NCBI GenBank assembly: GCA_963705955.1 | Contig: CAVPLH010000001.1 | Location: forward strand, 62,001 to 126,000 | DNA from: WHSW01 sp963705955 | GTDB taxonomy: Bacteria; Actinomycetota; Thermoleophilia; Solirubrobacterales; 70-9 | DNA: 64,000 nt | Direction: 5' to 3' | Shown: positions 62,650 to 64,000 of the stretch, piece by piece | Layout of the letters: every line of letters starts with the position of its first letter | How positions within the stretch are numbered: position 1 is the stretch's first letter | Notes under the pieces: generated by a model | The model's input: the letters and a program-made list of their open reading frames with translations, nothing else | Told to the model about the DNA's origin: nothing | Database searches by the model: none | Program-made: the position numbers and the translations under genes

Positions 62650-64000
62650 ATGAACGAGAACCCGCCGACACCGGAGCAGCGCCTCGCGATCGATTCCCGC
62701 GACCGCGACGTCTTCTGCGAGGCCGGCGCCGGCACCGGCAAGACGCGCGTCCTGGTCGAGCGCTATTGCGACGCCGTCGAGCTCGACGGCGTCGGGATCG
62801 AGGCGATCCTCGCCTTCACGTTCACCGAGCGCGCCGCGGCCGAGCTTCGCAGCCGGCTTCGGCTCGAGCTCGGCCGGCGGGCGGCGCGGGCCCGCGAGAG
62901 CGGGGAGCTCGAGCTCGCCACACTGCTCGCGCGCGCCGGTCGGGAGACCGAGCGCGCCTGGGTGACGACGATCCACGGTTTCTGCCGCCGGCTGCTCGCG
63001 ACGCACCCGGCCGCCGCGGGCATCGACCCGCGTTTCCGCGTCCTCGACGAGAGCGAGGCCTCGCGCCTTCGGACCCGCGCGCGCGACGAGGCGCTCGCCG
63101 ACGTCGCAGACTCGGAGCCGAGCTCGATCGAGGTGATCGCGGCATACCGCCCGTACCGGATCGGGGAGATGGCGGTGACCGCGTACGAGCGCCTTCGCAG
63201 CCAGGGGATGATCGAGCCGATCTTGCCGCCGATCACGGATCCGGTCCGCTCGATCCGCGATCCCGAGAAGGACGATCCGCCGCTGACGCCGGACGAGCGC
63301 CGGCGCGCGGTCGCCGCCCGAAACGTCCTCGATCTCGTCCTGGCGGCGTTCGGGCGCCGCTACGCCGAGCTCAAGACGGCCCGCTCGGGCCTCGACTTCG
63401 CGGACCTCGAACTCGGCGCGCTCGACCTGCTGCACAACTCGGAACCCGTCGCAGCCGCCTGGCGCGGTCGCTTCGCCCACGTCATGGTCGACGAGTTCCA
63501 GGACACCAACCGGGTCCAGCTCGAGCTCGTCGAGGCGCTTCGCGGCCCCGAGACACGGGTCTTCAGGGTGGGGGACGAGCTGCAGTCGATCTACCGATTT
63601 CGCAACGCCGATCTCGCCGTCTTTCGCGAGCAGCGGAGCGCGGCGATCGCCGACTCCGCGACCGCGGTCGCCCCGCTGACCGGCAGCTTTCGCTCCCGGC
63701 CGGAGGTGATCGCCGCGGTCAACACGGTTGGGGCCGCGGTGCTCGGCGAGCCGGGCTCGCGGCCGCTCGCGGCCGCTCGCGAGTCGGCGGCGGAGGTGCG
63801 GACGGAGCTGCTCTTGACGCTCGAGGAGGGGACCGCGAACGGCAAGCTCGGCTGGCAGCCGTTCAAGGACGAGCTCTCGCTGCCGAGCTCGACCCGGCGC
63901 GCCGGACTGGTCGCCGAGGCTCGCGAGCTCGCCCACCGGCTCCGCGAGCTGGTCGACGGCGGCGAGGCGCAGCCGGGCGAGATCGTCGTCCTGCTGCGGG
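62650..64000 (+). CDS. addA: AddA-like UvrD/REP-family helicase-nuclease, 5' part
   Basis: The frame starts at ATG 62650 and is open to the window end (450 codons). Walker A is CEAGAGTGKTRVLVER (residues 23-38), motif Ia LAFTFTERAAAELRSRL, motif Ib TIHGFCRRLL, Walker B HVMVDEFQDTN near residue 280, motif III DELQSIYRFRNAD and motif IV GSFRSRPEVI. This is the 3'-5' helicase of the AddAB complex. The C-terminal nuclease domain would lie beyond the window. Confidence 0.93.
   Translation, partial: MNENPPTPEQRLAIDSRDRDVFCEAGAGTGKTRVLVERYCDAVELDGVGIEAILAFTFTERAAAELRSRLRLELGRRAARARESGELELATLLARAGRETERAWVTTIHGFCRRLLATHPAAAGIDPRFRVLDESEASRLRTRARDEALADVADSEPSSIEVIAAYRPYRIGEMAVTAYERLRSQGMIEPILPPITDPVRSIRDPEKDDPPLTPDERRRAVAARNVLDLVLAAFGRRYAELKTARSGLDFADLELGALDLLHNSEPVAAAWRGRFAHVMVDEFQDTNRVQLELVEALRGPETRVFRVGDELQSIYRFRNADLAVFREQRSAAIADSATAVAPLTGSFRSRPEVIAAVNTVGAAVLGEPGSRPLAAARESAAEVRTELLLTLEEGTANGKLGWQPFKDELSLPSSTRRAGLVAEARELAHRLRELVDGGEAQPGEIVVLLR

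Noticed and set aside
63760..63785. Short repeat CGGCCGCTCGCGGCCGCTCGCG in addA
   Set aside because: It encodes an ordinary Arg/Pro/Leu/Ala stretch in frame and is typical of GC-rich coding DNA.

Overview
The window is very GC-rich chromosomal DNA with dense coding on both strands, many GTG starts, short ATGA/GTGA/TGATG overlaps and long antisense open frames. Gene content points to an actinobacterium, most likely of the Thermoleophilia/Solirubrobacterales type (inference). The pointers are a SufU-based suf operon, a VKOR-DsbA pair, a WS/DGAT acyltransferase, AddAB nuclease, and a set of small conserved membrane proteins. No rRNA, tRNA, CRISPR array or intact transposase was seen. Many genes look leaderless: a TANNNT -10 hexamer sits 6-8 nt before the start codon. 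This pattern was used to choose several starts.

Layout. 1-7202: end of a LuxR-type response regulator, then an Rrf2 regulator and a suf Fe-S assembly operon in the order sufC, sufS, MBL-like gene, sufU, Rieske protein, sufB, sufD. 7199-8453: Fur/Zur-type regulator divergent from a ZIP metal transporter, with a 15-bp Fur-type box between them. 8460-11215: minus-strand cluster of membrane proteins plus a cupredoxin-like protein. 11332-18067: secreted serine protease, heme-oxygenase-fold protein, thioredoxin-like protein, CDF transporter, DsbA and VKOR, IspH, M28 peptidase. 18088-23147: WS/DGAT, EamA transporter, DrrAB-like ABC exporter, small conserved protein, degraded DMT-type gene. 23179-28298: DUF4331, TPR, NicO and NiCoT genes in one minus-strand operon. 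28472-31153: small genes and a 1.2-kb gene-poor relic region carrying repeats of the 3' end of the neighbouring MIP18/SufT-like gene. 31154-33204: MIP18, FxsA, an unknown protein and a HAD hydrolase.

33285-46194 is a catabolic island: GntR regulator, FAD/GcvT dehydrogenase, choline-kinase-like phosphotransferase, APC permease, FGGY kinase, GlpA-like oxidoreductase, glutamine-synthetase-like ligase, PuuD-like amidohydrolase, aldehyde dehydrogenase and SDR. The ligase, amidohydrolase, aldehyde dehydrogenase and permease suggest amine breakdown by gamma-glutamylation; the other genes suggest methylated-amine and glycerol-type substrates. 46265-48545 is a two-component system. 48884-55783 holds a crotonase, CaiB, MaoC and CitE set (C5 dicarboxyl-CoA type chemistry) and pyruvate phosphate dikinase. 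55798-59577 holds a STAS protein, an AAA ATPase with a palindromic upstream site, DUF1326, a class I glutamine amidotransferase and an unknown protein. 59687-64000 is addB and the start of addA.

Sequence quality matters here. At least a dozen genes carry frameshifts that a one- or two-base indel would repair, often at short G/C runs, and one gene has a perfect 37-bp tandem duplication. I read most of these as consensus errors rather than real pseudogenes. Spans given for those genes are for the reconstructed gene.
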